Shown here: positions 45,461-54,961 of the stretch, one piece after another
Layout: every line of letters begins with the position of its first letter
Position numbering within the stretch: the first letter of the stretch is position 1
Source of the DNA: Lachnospiraceae bacterium
GTDB taxonomy: Bacteria; Bacillota; Clostridia; Lachnospirales; Lachnospiraceae
Direction: 5' to 3'
Assembly (NCBI GenBank): GCA_024405115.1
Contig: JAKSPD010000001.1
Span: 1-64,000, forward strand
DNA length: 64,000 nucleotides
The notes under the pieces: generated by a model
The model's database searches: none
Told to the model about the DNA's origin: nothing
The model's input: only the letters and a program-made list of their open reading frames with translations
Position numbers and translations under genes: made by a program

Positions 45461-48253
45461 TCAGAAATTGCTTGTATACGTGCACGAGTCATTTCCTATA
45501 CCGTATTCCGTAATGCCATACGCCGCGGTCAGTGCATCTATTGCAGCCTGATTTTTGATCGCGCCGAATGAACCGTTATGACTCTGTTCGAATTCGATGT
45601 ATACATCCACACCGTTCACCTTGTAATATCCGTTCTTATAGCGGAGCATTCCGAAGTATCCGTTATGTTCCATCTCAAGGCTGTATAAGTTGCCGGTCCT
45701 GTCACGCACAAGTCCGGCCGCAAGCATCGTTCCGTCGGTATTCATGAGATACCATACGTTCTGGCCGTTGGCAGTGACAGCGTCATCACAGAGCCATGCT
45801 GATACGACATCAGCCCCTTCCTTATTCTTTATCTTCCAGACACCCGCCGATGTCTCATACCAGTTCTTTGAGAAAGTTCCTTCTGTAGAAGCTGCCGCCT
45901 TTTTTGTAGCGGATGAAGGGCCTGCGGATCCTCCGCCGCCTCCGCCGCCTCCGCCGCCTGACGAACCGCCGCCGGATGAAGAGCCTTCAACAACTGTCAG
46001 CCAGCAGTACGCCTTCAGTTTCGGCCTCTCCTTGCAGTAAGCAGTAATCATGCACCAGTCACCCGGCTCGACGTTTGACTTGACCTTAACTGTAGCAGTG
46101 AGCCCGTTACCCTTTTTCGTCACGGTCGCAACATCTGTATCATCTGACTCCCAGAAGAACGTGAGGCCTTCAGTAACTGCTGTTTTTGGATCCATTGTGA
46201 AGGAAAGGGATCTTGAACCGCCCTTCTTCATTTCAATGTCTTCCGACTTAAAGTAGATTTTATTGGGATACTGGGCTACCTTTACCGTGCACTTTCCGGA
46301 AACGGTTCCGCCCGGATATGTTATGGTACATGTAATCTCCGAGTTTCCTGCCTTGAGGGCCTTTAAGTTTCCTGCATTATCTACGGTTACTACTGATGTA
46401 TCACTTGAACTGTAGGAAAATCCCGTCTGTGACGATGCATTTGCCGGTTTCAGGGAGTATGAAATCATTTTTGTCTCTCCCACCTCAAGCGCCACGTCAC
46501 TGAGCATAACAGCTGTCGGATTAATCTTCCTCTCTTCCACTTCCCTTGTGAATGCCTTTATTCTGAAAGTCCAGGTACTGAATTTTGTTCTCTTTAAGTC
46601 AGCCCAGGAACTTTCGGAATTTGTCTTAAGGAAAGACTGGCCTTCCTCGTTTGCATTCTCCATCTTAAGATAGACGCTGCCGTTCTGAGTGTAATTGATA
46701 GTCTTGTCAGTATAAACCTGTATGGCAGTGCTTGAACCGGTGCAGGTCACAACAACTGAGAAATAAGTTCCCTTTGTGACATAAACCGGATTCGGAAGCT
46801 TGACAAGCTGTATTCCTGAACTTTTCACGGTACCCTTTACAGGAGTGGCAAGCATTTCCTCGCCGTCCGTCGGGTTTCTCATTTCAGCGGAATTCACATA
46901 TATCTGTACTGAGTAAGTTGTTCCCACGGTCTGGATACCAAGGCTCACGGCCTGGATTTCCTCAAAGTCAGACTGAGACTGGAAGATGTTTCCTATGCTT
47001 CCGCCTGATGCAAGGGTTCCTACATATTTGTCATCGCTTCCCTTATAGATGTTTGTTGAGTATCCCGCAGTACCGTCATAATGATAGTTATGGTCATAGG
47101 TGCCTGCAGACACAAAGCTCATGGCTGTCGCCGATTTTCCAAGACTGACATCCTCATATGACATCCAGTAATATCCGCTGTTGCCAAATGAACTTCCCCA
47201 GGAGTTTCTGACAAGCCATGCTCCGTCATTATCAGGAATTGCGGTGTATGCATCTGAAGGCGATGCCTTCTTTACCCCAAAGCTCTCCCTTGGGAAATTG
47301 TCATCCCATCCTACGATGACCACTGAATGGTTGGCTTTTTCTTTATTGTGATACCATACGCAGTACCTGCCGCTCGAATCCTTTTTATAATCCGAAGTGT
47401 TTCCGCCATGACATTCCGCAGTCACTCCACCGTATTTTCTTATGGCACTCTTCACTTCATCAGGATTATCCTTGATGTCAAGAAAATATGCCTCGGTAAG
47501 CACAGCTTCATTGTTAAATGCCTTTTCTGCCGCTATTGTGGTGGAATCCGATGCGCCGGAAGTCGGAATGCCGGAATCAGACTGAACTCCCTCCCATCCG
47601 GAAAGCATCATTGCCGCAAATACAGGGTTTCCTCCCAGCGAAAGGTAATTATAACCCGAGAGCGCTATCGTGTTTGAGTCTCCCGTAACAAGCCCCAGCG
47701 GGTCTGCCGCTGAAGGTGAATTATACATGAAATATGCAACACCCAGTTCGCTGTAATTCACTGAAGAGGACTTTCCCTGTTTAATCATTGAAGCTTCAGC
47801 CAGTGCCACTGTCGAGAAAGCCCAGCACCAGTTATGACTGCCCTGATTTCTTGCTGTAGGGAATTTGCCTCTACCGTCATATGAAGGTTCCTCCGAAGAA
47901 GCCATAAGCAGCATCGGCGTACCGAAATCCTCATCCAGGAACGTTTCTTCCTCCTCCAGCGTTATGAATCCTGTTTCATCATCGACCTCGATGTATACCT
48001 CTTCCTCATCAATCTCTTCATCTTCACCTTCAACAACTTCCTCGATGATTCCTGCATCATAGAGCCAGCTGTCCTCATCATAGTAGTCATCATAAAGCCA
48101 GCTGTCTTCATCGTAGTCGTCATCATGCATAAAGCTGTCATCGACATATAAGTCTTCTTCATAGTCCGCATACGAGACAAAAGAAGCCACTCCGGGGAGT
48201 ACCATGATGGCTGAAAGTAAAAGTGCTACGATTTTTCTGCCTGTTTTCCTCAT
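45461..48253 (-). CDS. Secreted papain-like (C1A) cysteine protease with Ig-like and wall-binding regions
   Basis: Predicted surface protease, about 930 aa. I start at ATG 48251-48253 because AGAAAGGAC precedes it; ATG 48268 overlaps the upstream stop and is also possible. A signal peptide is followed by a very acidic segment containing two YDEDSWLYD repeats. The C1A domain has Cys in NQGSHNWCWAFS near 141, His in NHSVVIVGWDD near 309 and Asn in LVRNSWGSSFG near 349. A lectin-like beta domain, two Big-type Ig-like regions, a Gly-rich linker and a C-terminal aromatic region like wall-binding repeats (NVWYLMNTDGTM) follow. It is the last gene of the glycan operon, overlapping the glycosyltransferase gene. 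Confidence 0.88.
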   Translation of the reverse strand: MRKTGRKIVALLLSAIMVLPGVASFVSYADYEEDLYVDDSFMHDDDYDEDSWLYDDYYDEDSWLYDAGIIEEVVEGEDEEIDEEEVYIEVDDETGFITLEEEETFLDEDFGTPMLLMASSEEPSYDGRGKFPTARNQGSHNWCWAFSTVALAEASMIKQGKSSSVNYSELGVAYFMYNSPSAADPLGLVTGDSNTIALSGYNYLSLGGNPVFAAMMLSGWEGVQSDSGIPTSGASDSTTIAAEKAFNNEAVLTEAYFLDIKDNPDEVKSAIRKYGGVTAECHGGNTSDYKKDSSGRYCVWYHNKEKANHSVVIVGWDDNFPRESFGVKKASPSDAYTAIPDNDGAWLVRNSWGSSFGNSGYYWMSYEDVSLGKSATAMSFVSAGTYDHNYHYDGTAGYSTNIYKGSDDKYVGTLASGGSIGNIFQSQSDFEEIQAVSLGIQTVGTTYSVQIYVNSAEMRNPTDGEEMLATPVKGTVKSSGIQLVKLPNPVYVTKGTYFSVVVTCTGSSTAIQVYTDKTINYTQNGSVYLKMENANEEGQSFLKTNSESSWADLKRTKFSTWTFRIKAFTREVEERKINPTAVMLSDVALEVGETKMISYSLKPANASSQTGFSYSSSDTSVVTVDNAGNLKALKAGNSEITCTITYPGGTVSGKCTVKVAQYPNKIYFKSEDIEMKKGGSRSLSFTMDPKTAVTEGLTFFWESDDTDVATVTKKGNGLTATVKVKSNVEPGDWCMITAYCKERPKLKAYCWLTVVEGSSSGGGSSGGGGGGGGGGSAGPSSATKKAAASTEGTFSKNWYETSAGVWKIKNKEGADVVSAWLCDDAVTANGQNVWYLMNTDGTMLAAGLVRDRTGNLYSLEMEHNGYFGMLRYKNGYYKVNGVDVYIEFEQSHNGSFGAIKNQAAIDALTAAYGITEYGIGNDSCTYTSNF

Positions 48254-48264
48254 ACTGTCCTTTC

Positions 48265-50616
48265 TCATTCCGTGATTCCGCGACGCATTTTTTCGCGGTT
48301 AACTTCTTTTAGCTGTTTTTCAACATCAAGCTCCAGTTTATATGGTTCGCCGGGTTTTTCCTTGGTAAGGTCCCTTAAGGCGAAGTTTGCCTTTCTAAGT
48401 GTAAGGTTCGGGTTGTAATACGGGTCACCGTTTTCAAGTATGGGACCCCAGTAGTGCGCAAATGTAGCTATTTCAGTATTGAAGCGCCGTACCTTTTCAG
48501 GCGTATCCTCAAGTCCCCTTGATTTTGACTCATAATGATGCCATGCGGAGTATGGGTCGTATACCACAAGGTATCCCTTCTGTCTTATCTTCATGCACAG
48601 GTCAATGTCATTGAAGGCCACGGCCAGTTCTTCACGCAGGCCTCCCACCTCCTTAAATACATCCTTTCTGAGCATGAGGCATGCGGCGGTTACCGCCGAC
48701 AGATCCTGCACGCACATCATGCGGTGCATGTATGAGTTCTCCTTTTCATGAAGACCCACAAATGCAGCTCCGGCGATTCCGCCAAGCCCTACTATCACGC
48801 CGCCGTGCTGTATCGTGTCATCGCCATAGTTAAGGCGCGCACCCACGGCACCCACATCAGGACGTACGGCATATGCGAGCATCTCAGTTATGGATTCGGG
48901 TTCCATGAGCTCCACATCGTTATTAAGGAGTAAGAATACATCTCCCGTGGCAAATGAGGCACCGAAATTATTAATGGCAGAATAATTAAATTCCCTTTCC
49001 CAGTAAACGACCCTTACACTGATCCTGCTCACATCGGCCATTTTGGAGAAATATTCCGGATTTCCTTCTATCTTCTTATAATATTCAAAGGTCTTCTCGT
49101 CGGTTGAGTTGTTCTCAACGATTACAAACTCAATGTTTCTGTGGGTGGAATGCTCGACAATGCTTCTTATGGCCTTATCAAGGTCATCCGTGTGATCCTT
49201 GTTCGGGATGATCACAGAAAGCCTTAATCCGTCAGTATGGGCAGTCCCGTCAGCATTTCTGAAGGTCGTGTGGTAGTATCCGTAGGTAACTCCCTTAAGT
49301 ACGTCCGCATAAGGTAACCCCATCCTGTCATAATGGGCCTTTACCGCTTTTTTGCCTGCTTCAAACGCATAGAGCTTCGACTCAGGATTCTCCGCCGTGG
49401 AGCCTTTATGATAGCGCCAGTGGTAACATACAACCGGAATGTGAATCACGGTCTCGGAAGTGAAACGTCCTTCAGAAAGAAGCTTTTCGTCCTTCTCCTC
49501 ATCCTTCGTTGCCTCCTCAAGGCATCTTAAGAAGAAGTCAAAATCCTGTGCCCCGTCAAACTCACTCCTGAATCCTCCCACCTTTTCCAAAAGCTCACGC
49601 CTTATGACCGAAAGGTGGCATATATAGTTGACGCTCGTGAGAAGGTCCATGTTGAAGTCGGACTTCATGTGCGGTTCAAACACCGCCTCACCGTCAAAGT
49701 CAATCTTATCCTCGTCAGTATAGATGAAAAGTGCCTTCTCATGTTCATTGACTGCCTTAACGACCTCAAACATGGCATTGGCAGGCAGCTCATCATCGTG
49801 GTCACACAGGGCTATGTATTCGCCCTTTGCCTCCTTGAGCCCCAGGTTGGTATTTTCAGCTATACCGTGGTTTCCCTGGAGGTCCACGTACCTGAAGATG
49901 ACATCAGAGCCTTTCTGGGCATAGTCATTTGTAACCTTTTTTACAGAATCATACTTTTCGGAACCGTCGGCCACTATCACCTCAAGGTTTGTGTATGTCT
50001 GGCTGAGCAAAGAGTCAAAAAGCATCCGGAGGTACTGCTCGCCCGTATTATAGGCGGGAATGACCACGGAGATGAGCGGCTTTTTTGCAAAGCCCTTTGA
50101 AAGTTCCCTCTGCTCCGCAATCACCTCGTCAGAGAGCCTTGTCTTTGCCTCCCACTCAGGATAGTCATAGTCCTCATCAATCTTTTTTATCTTATGAACT
50201 GCCTTTTTCCAGAGGGCACGGAACCCGTTCTCACGATAGAAATCCCACGCTACCACCAGGGTCTCAAAATGCACAAGTGCAAGAAGCTTTTCCGTCCTTT
50301 TAGTACGTACGGAATTCTTCTTTTTCACGATGTCCTCGTTTACCCTTATCCTTCTTTTCACGTCACCGTCAGTGAGCTGAAGATACACGTCGTCCCCGCG
50401 CTCAAAAGGTATTGCCACCGTAAAGCCGCACATCCTGTCAGCCCCGTACTGCTGCATGACGTCGGCACGGTCACGTGAAACGGCCGTAAATTTTACTTCC
50501 TGTCCCTTCCTTCCGATTACGCTCTTATTAACCTGTCCCTTATCCTGTGCCATGGCCCATCCTTCGATGACGAGCACCCCGTCGCGGAGGCTCATGGCGT
50601 CAATTCTGTATTTCAT
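48265..50616 (-). CDS. Glycosyltransferase with two tandem GT2 domains
   Basis: Cytoplasmic glycosyltransferase of 783 aa. Residues 1-100 form an accessory beta-rich region. The first GT-A domain starts near 178 (PLISVVIPAYNTGEQ) and carries LCDHDDELP. The second starts near 467 (LSVIIPNKDHTDDL) and has LLLNNDVEL and the acidic FNDIDLCMKI. Tandem GT2 enzymes of this layout add two linkages, or build rhamnan-like backbones; the sugar is unknown. It overlaps the GtrB-like gene (ATGA) upstream and the protease gene downstream. Confidence 0.88.
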   Translation of the reverse strand: MKYRIDAMSLRDGVLVIEGWAMAQDKGQVNKSVIGRKGQEVKFTAVSRDRADVMQQYGADRMCGFTVAIPFERGDDVYLQLTDGDVKRRIRVNEDIVKKKNSVRTKRTEKLLALVHFETLVVAWDFYRENGFRALWKKAVHKIKKIDEDYDYPEWEAKTRLSDEVIAEQRELSKGFAKKPLISVVIPAYNTGEQYLRMLFDSLLSQTYTNLEVIVADGSEKYDSVKKVTNDYAQKGSDVIFRYVDLQGNHGIAENTNLGLKEAKGEYIALCDHDDELPANAMFEVVKAVNEHEKALFIYTDEDKIDFDGEAVFEPHMKSDFNMDLLTSVNYICHLSVIRRELLEKVGGFRSEFDGAQDFDFFLRCLEEATKDEEKDEKLLSEGRFTSETVIHIPVVCYHWRYHKGSTAENPESKLYAFEAGKKAVKAHYDRMGLPYADVLKGVTYGYYHTTFRNADGTAHTDGLRLSVIIPNKDHTDDLDKAIRSIVEHSTHRNIEFVIVENNSTDEKTFEYYKKIEGNPEYFSKMADVSRISVRVVYWEREFNYSAINNFGASFATGDVFLLLNNDVELMEPESITEMLAYAVRPDVGAVGARLNYGDDTIQHGGVIVGLGGIAGAAFVGLHEKENSYMHRMMCVQDLSAVTAACLMLRKDVFKEVGGLREELAVAFNDIDLCMKIRQKGYLVVYDPYSAWHHYESKSRGLEDTPEKVRRFNTEIATFAHYWGPILENGDPYYNPNLTLRKANFALRDLTKEKPGEPYKLELDVEKQLKEVNREKMRRGITE

Positions 50617-51548
50617 TTCTCAATATCTTTAATTATGTAGATGGGTCTGTCCTTAATTTCCGCAAGCATGGCGGACAGATAGCGCCCTGTTATTCCTATC
50701 AGCATGAAAAGTACTGCAAAGAGGAAAAGCATCACCGTTATCACAGCCGCAGTTCCCTTAAGGCTGCCGCCGATGAGCGTCACGATAAGCACTATGAGCG
50801 CGGCCACACCCGTTATGACGCCTGCCACGAACCCGAACTTCAGCGGCATGTCAGAAAAGCACACTATGGTATCCATGGAAAGCTTAAAGAGCTTTTTAAA
50901 GCTGTAATGGCTTTCCCCGGCGACACGCCTGGCGGCCTCATAGCTCACCGTAGCCTTGTTAAATCCTATGTTCTGTACATATCCCCTTATGAACCTTATT
51001 TTTTCACGGAAACTGTTCCTTAGGACATCGGCCGGCTCTTTTGAAAGTGCAAAGAAATCAGATGCTGAAGGCTCCATGTGCATCGTGGACATCTTATTGA
51101 TGAGCGAATAGAACATGCCTGAGGCTATGTTCTTCCACTTCCCCGCATCTTCATTTTCAGTTCTTACCATACTTATGACTTCCGCGCCCTCACGGAATTT
51201 TCTCATTATCTCAGGGACCAGCATCGGCGGATGCTGAAGGTCCGCATCCATGAAGATGAGGTAGTCACCGTCCGCATGGTCAAGCCCTGCACACATTGCA
51301 GCCTCATGACCGAAGTTTCTTGAAAATTCTATTATCTTCACGGTTTCCGGGTTTTCATTCCTAAGCTTTTTAAGAAGCTCACCTGTACTGTCCCTGGATC
51401 CGTCATTCACGAACCAGAAGTCATACGTGTAGCCTGAACCCTCTTCCGTTTTCACATAATCGGAAAGGATCCTGTCTGCTTCCTTATGAAAATCTTCAAT
51501 TCCCTGCTCTTCGTTAAACGCAGAGACTACAAGGCTTATTTTTTCCAT
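50613..51548 (-). CDS. GtrB/DPM1-type polyprenyl-phosphate glycosyltransferase
   Basis: Makes a polyprenyl-phosphate-linked monosaccharide that GT-C enzymes outside the membrane use as donor. The 311-aa protein has an N-terminal GT2 domain with VVSAFNEEQGI, FWFVNDGSRDST, FSRNFGHEAAM and MDADLQHPP. Two C-terminal TM helices follow (about 230-255 and 262-290). This is the GtrB layout. The two polytopic proteins in the same operon (55729-57177 and 57732-59231) are candidate users of its product. Confidence 0.9.
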   Translation of the reverse strand: MEKISLVVSAFNEEQGIEDFHKEADRILSDYVKTEEGSGYTYDFWFVNDGSRDSTGELLKKLRNENPETVKIIEFSRNFGHEAAMCAGLDHADGDYLIFMDADLQHPPMLVPEIMRKFREGAEVISMVRTENEDAGKWKNIASGMFYSLINKMSTMHMEPSASDFFALSKEPADVLRNSFREKIRFIRGYVQNIGFNKATVSYEAARRVAGESHYSFKKLFKLSMDTIVCFSDMPLKFGFVAGVITGVAALIVLIVTLIGGSLKGTAAVITVMLFLFAVLFMLIGITGRYLSAMLAEIKDRPIYIIKDIEK

Positions 51549-51553
51549 ATGTT

Positions 51554-52429
51554 TTACCTGAGTATCGGTTCGGCGGGTTTTCCGTCCTTAAAAACCTCAA
51601 TGTCGTCTGAATGTGAGGGGTATCTTTTTTCCTCGGGGGGGAGCTGCATGTAATCACCGTAAATTACCTTGAGCACCTCGTCATAATTCTCCGGAACCAT
51701 GAGCATGTGGTCTTCAAAGGGGAGCTCCGTATGATTCTCGCTCCATGAACGCATCACGGTACAGTGGAGGTAATCAGGCTGGTAGTTTGAATAGTAAAGC
51801 CTTTTATGCTTTTTCCCGTTATATTTTATGGAAAGCTTTTCCTGAGCTTTAAAAAGCTTTTGCATCTTAAAAGACTTTCCCATGGCACAGAGCACCTTTA
51901 CCCTGAACCTGTCACTTTTACTGTACTTTTCCGGATCAATACCAAATCTCTTCGGCATCGAAAGCCCGTAGATGACCTTCTGCCTGAATCTTGTAATTGA
52001 ATCTGACATCTTACAGTCAGGGATGCCGTCAAGAATGAAAATATCAACCCAGAGATGGTTCAGTTTGCCTTCGTAATACTCCTGTTCGTCCGTGTAGGCC
52101 CTCCTGCGGGAATCGCGGTATATGATTCTCGGGGTAAAGTCATAAAACCTTGTCCCCTCCGCAAACTCGTCAGGCATCAAAAGTGAGAAACCGTCTCTTA
52201 ACTCGTTTTTGTATTTTTTAAAAGCCTCAAAATTTTCCCTTGTCATGGCAATATCGGCATCGTCATCCCACGGAATGAAGCCCTTATGTCTTACGGCGCC
52301 CAGAAGCGTTCCGGAGTCAAGGAGATAGGTCAGTCCGTGTTTCCGGCATATCCTGTCAACCTCAAGAAGTATCTCCAGGGAGGCATCCTGTGCCTCCTTG
52401 AGTCTTACTGTATTATATAAAGGCAGCAT
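51554..52429 (-). CDS. LicD family phosphotransferase
   Basis: LicD proteins transfer phosphocholine or other phospho-groups from a CDP- or polyol-linked donor to glycans. The 291-aa protein has the family core YLLDSGTLLGAVRHKGFIP followed by WDDDADIAM, the metal-binding acidic motif. I start at ATG 52427-52429, overlapping the rfbH stop as TGATG; a GTG one codon upstream is possible. No choline kinase or CDP-choline genes (LicA, LicC) are in the window, so the transferred group could be something other than choline. Confidence 0.87.
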   Translation of the reverse strand: MLPLYNTVRLKEAQDASLEILLEVDRICRKHGLTYLLDSGTLLGAVRHKGFIPWDDDADIAMTRENFEAFKKYKNELRDGFSLLMPDEFAEGTRFYDFTPRIIYRDSRRRAYTDEQEYYEGKLNHLWVDIFILDGIPDCKMSDSITRFRQKVIYGLSMPKRFGIDPEKYSKSDRFRVKVLCAMGKSFKMQKLFKAQEKLSIKYNGKKHKRLYYSNYQPDYLHCTVMRSWSENHTELPFEDHMLMVPENYDEVLKVIYGDYMQLPPEEKRYPSHSDDIEVFKDGKPAEPILR

Positions 52430-53829
52430 CACTCACACTCCTTAATGGCTTTTGCAATGGTTTTAGCCATATATGAAAGGCGTGAGTCATCAAGCCCGGG
52501 ATAAACGCCCACCCAGAAGGTACGTTCAGTAATAATGTCCGTATTTGTAAGCTCACCGACCACGCGGTAGCTCTCACCGTCGTTTCTTAAAAGGTCAAAT
52601 GCCGGCTGTCTTATGAAGTTGCCCGCAAAAAGGAGTCTCGTCTGTACTCCGTCATCCTCTATCTTCCTGATGATCTTAGTGCGGTCGGAACCTTTTTTAA
52701 GTGTCATTGAAAATCCGAACCAGCTCGGATCAGAATTTTCAGTTGCAACGGGAAGCGTGAGCGCATTCTCGTCATAAATGCCGTCAGAACAGCTTATTCC
52801 AAGCTTTTTTAATTCATGCTTCAGCGCACCCTTTAAGTACTGCCAGTTATATTTTCTCTTTTCGGTAAACTCAGGCAGCTTCTTTAGCTGTGCACAGCCT
52901 ACTGCTGCCTGCATGTCACTTATTCCCAGGTTGTATCCCATATGTGAATAAACGTACTTATGGTCATACCCGAACGGAAGCTCTCCAAACTGTCCCGAGA
53001 ACCTCTTTCCGCAGCGGTTGTCCTGTCCGGAAAGGCATACGCAGTCACGTCCCCAGTCACGCATTGATAAAAGGATGCGGCTTAAAAGCGGGTCATTCGT
53101 GTAAACGGCACCGCCCTCTCCCATGGTCATGTGATGCGGCGGATAGAATGAAGACGTACCGATGTCACCCACGGTTCCCGTCATGTGCCACCCTCCGTCC
53201 ATGAAATACCTTGAACCGAGCGAATCACAGTTATCCTCGATGAGCCATAAACCGTGCTCATCACAGAAGGATTTTACCGTGGAAAGGTCAAAAGTGTTTC
53301 CGAGTGTATGTGCTATCATGACAGCCTTCGTCTTTTCAGAAAGGGCCGATGAAAGCTTTTTTGCATCTATGTTCAGTGACGGAATCTCAACATCCACAAA
53401 GACCGGCACTGCCCCAAAATTCACAATGGGTGTGATGGTAGTCGGAAAACCTGCGGCAACCGTTATGACCTCATCACCTTTTTTAATTCTTCTATCCTTA
53501 AGAAGCGGTGATGTAAGCGCCATGAAGGCAAGAAGGTTGGCAGATGAACCTGAATTCACCACATGGGCAAACCTTACATTGAGATACTTTGCAAGTCCCT
53601 CCTCGAATTCCCTTGTGTAGCGTCCCATGGTAAGCCAGAATTCAAGTGATGAATCAACAAGGTTCACCATCTCTTCACTGTCATAGACCCTGCCGGCATA
53701 GTGAATCCTCTCACCCTGCTCATAAGGCTTCTTATCCTTACTGTGATAGAGGCTGCAGTAATCATTTACAAGTGAAAGGATCTTTTCCCTTGCTTCCTTT
53801 TCATTTAATCCGTCAAAAAAATCAGTCAT
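52429..53829 (-). CDS. rfbH: CDP-6-deoxy-L-threo-D-glycero-4-hexulose 3-dehydrase (E1)
   Basis: PMP- and 2Fe-2S-dependent enzyme that removes the C3 hydroxyl in CDP-3,6-dideoxyhexose synthesis. The 466-aa protein belongs to the DegT/DnrJ/EryC1 fold. In the usual PLP-lysine position it has His (SSFYPPHHMTMGEGG, near 232), the hallmark of RfbH/DdhC. Clustered Cys after it (RDCVCLSGQDNRC) suit the iron-sulfur cluster. I start at ATG 53827-53829, giving MTDFFDGLNEKEAR, which overlaps the rfbG end by 8 bp; the longer frame is unlikely. The E3 reductase that normally supplies electrons is not in the window. Confidence 0.93.
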   Translation of the reverse strand: MTDFFDGLNEKEAREKILSLVNDYCSLYHSKDKKPYEQGERIHYAGRVYDSEEMVNLVDSSLEFWLTMGRYTREFEEGLAKYLNVRFAHVVNSGSSANLLAFMALTSPLLKDRRIKKGDEVITVAAGFPTTITPIVNFGAVPVFVDVEIPSLNIDAKKLSSALSEKTKAVMIAHTLGNTFDLSTVKSFCDEHGLWLIEDNCDSLGSRYFMDGGWHMTGTVGDIGTSSFYPPHHMTMGEGGAVYTNDPLLSRILLSMRDWGRDCVCLSGQDNRCGKRFSGQFGELPFGYDHKYVYSHMGYNLGISDMQAAVGCAQLKKLPEFTEKRKYNWQYLKGALKHELKKLGISCSDGIYDENALTLPVATENSDPSWFGFSMTLKKGSDRTKIIRKIEDDGVQTRLLFAGNFIRQPAFDLLRNDGESYRVVGELTNTDIITERTFWVGVYPGLDDSRLSYMAKTIAKAIKECE

Positions 53830-54961
53830 TTTCAGTATATTCCTTAAGTTGTGAAAGGAGTTCCTCTCCCGCTGCCACATTGCCGTGCATGAGTGCCTCA
53901 CAGAAAGCAACGGAAGCGTGTACGGCTTCGCCGATATGCCACTTGGGCTCCCAGTCGAAGGTCTCCTTTATAAGTCTGTTGTCAAGCCGCAGGAACGAAG
54001 CCTCATGCGGTGCATCGGTCTCCGCCCTGTTCACCCAGTCAAAACCTCGCGCGTGCTTTTTGAAAAGGTCACAGAGTTCCCCCGCATTCACGCAGTCGCA
54101 CTCGTCGGGCCCCACGTTATAATATCCGGCCATTTCAGGATCAAGCGCCTGCTCCATTGCTATCGTAAGGTATACAAAAAGCGGTTCAAAAACGTGCTGG
54201 AATGGTCTGGTGCTGAGCGGATTCCTTACCTCAACCTTCTGATTGAGCATGTAAGCCCTCATGCAGTCAGGTATCAGGCGGTCCTTTGCAAAGTCACCCC
54301 CGCCTATCACGTTACCGGCCCTGGCAGTCGATATCCGGACGTTGTCACGGTCCTTAAAGAATGAATTACGGTAGCTGTGCGTCACAAGCTCCGAACATGA
54401 TTTGGAGTTTGAATACGGATCGTATCCGTCAAGCTTGTCATCCTCCTTATAAGCGTAGTCTGCCATCTCACGGTTTTCATATACCTTGTCAGTGGTCACG
54501 TTCAGAAATGAGATCATGCGGCTGTCATTGTCATTCCTAAGGACTTCAAGAAGGTTCACGGTACCCATCACGTTAGTTTCAAACGTTTCCCTCGGTGTCC
54601 TGTAGGACTCCCTCACGATGGGCTGTGCGGCCATGTGAATGACCACGTCCGGCCTGACCTCGAGTAAGAACCCCTTCAGCTTTTCAAAATCACGGATATC
54701 CCCGATACAGCTTCCGGAAATCTTTATATCCTTCTGCGATGCCATCCGTAAGTCTTCAGCTGATTCTTTTGAACTACCTTCACCAAAAAGAATCTCAAAT
54801 AAGGACGGCTCAGTCGGTGCGGGAAGAGCATAACCGTATACCTCCGCACCCATGTGCGAAAGGATGACGGAAAGGTACGTTCCCTTGAATCCGGTATGTC
54901 CGGTCAGCAGCACCCTTTTCCCTTTATAGAAATTTTCAAGCTTTTTATAGTTATTCATCAT
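53822..54961 (-). CDS. rfbG: CDP-glucose 4,6-dehydratase
   Basis: NAD-dependent short-chain dehydrogenase/reductase of 379 aa that converts CDP-glucose to CDP-4-keto-6-deoxyglucose. The nucleotide motif is LLTGHTGFKGTYLS, and TTDKVYEN plus the catalytic YSNSK (DGYDPYSNSKSCSE) follow. FKGTYLS after the Gly motif is typical of RfbG rather than of dTDP or GDP dehydratases. It starts directly after the rfbF stop (TAAATGATG). Together with rfbF and rfbH it forms the core of a 3,6-dideoxyhexose pathway. Confidence 0.94.
   Translation of the reverse strand: MMNNYKKLENFYKGKRVLLTGHTGFKGTYLSVILSHMGAEVYGYALPAPTEPSLFEILFGEGSSKESAEDLRMASQKDIKISGSCIGDIRDFEKLKGFLLEVRPDVVIHMAAQPIVRESYRTPRETFETNVMGTVNLLEVLRNDNDSRMISFLNVTTDKVYENREMADYAYKEDDKLDGYDPYSNSKSCSELVTHSYRNSFFKDRDNVRISTARAGNVIGGGDFAKDRLIPDCMRAYMLNQKVEVRNPLSTRPFQHVFEPLFVYLTIAMEQALDPEMAGYYNVGPDECDCVNAGELCDLFKKHARGFDWVNRAETDAPHEASFLRLDNRLIKETFDWEPKWHIGEAVHASVAFCEALMHGNVAAGEELLSQLKEYTEND

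Noticed and set aside
45920..45975. GC-rich codon run as a possible structured RNA or triplet expansion
   Set aside because: It encodes the Gly-rich linker of the surface protease in frame; no independent signal.
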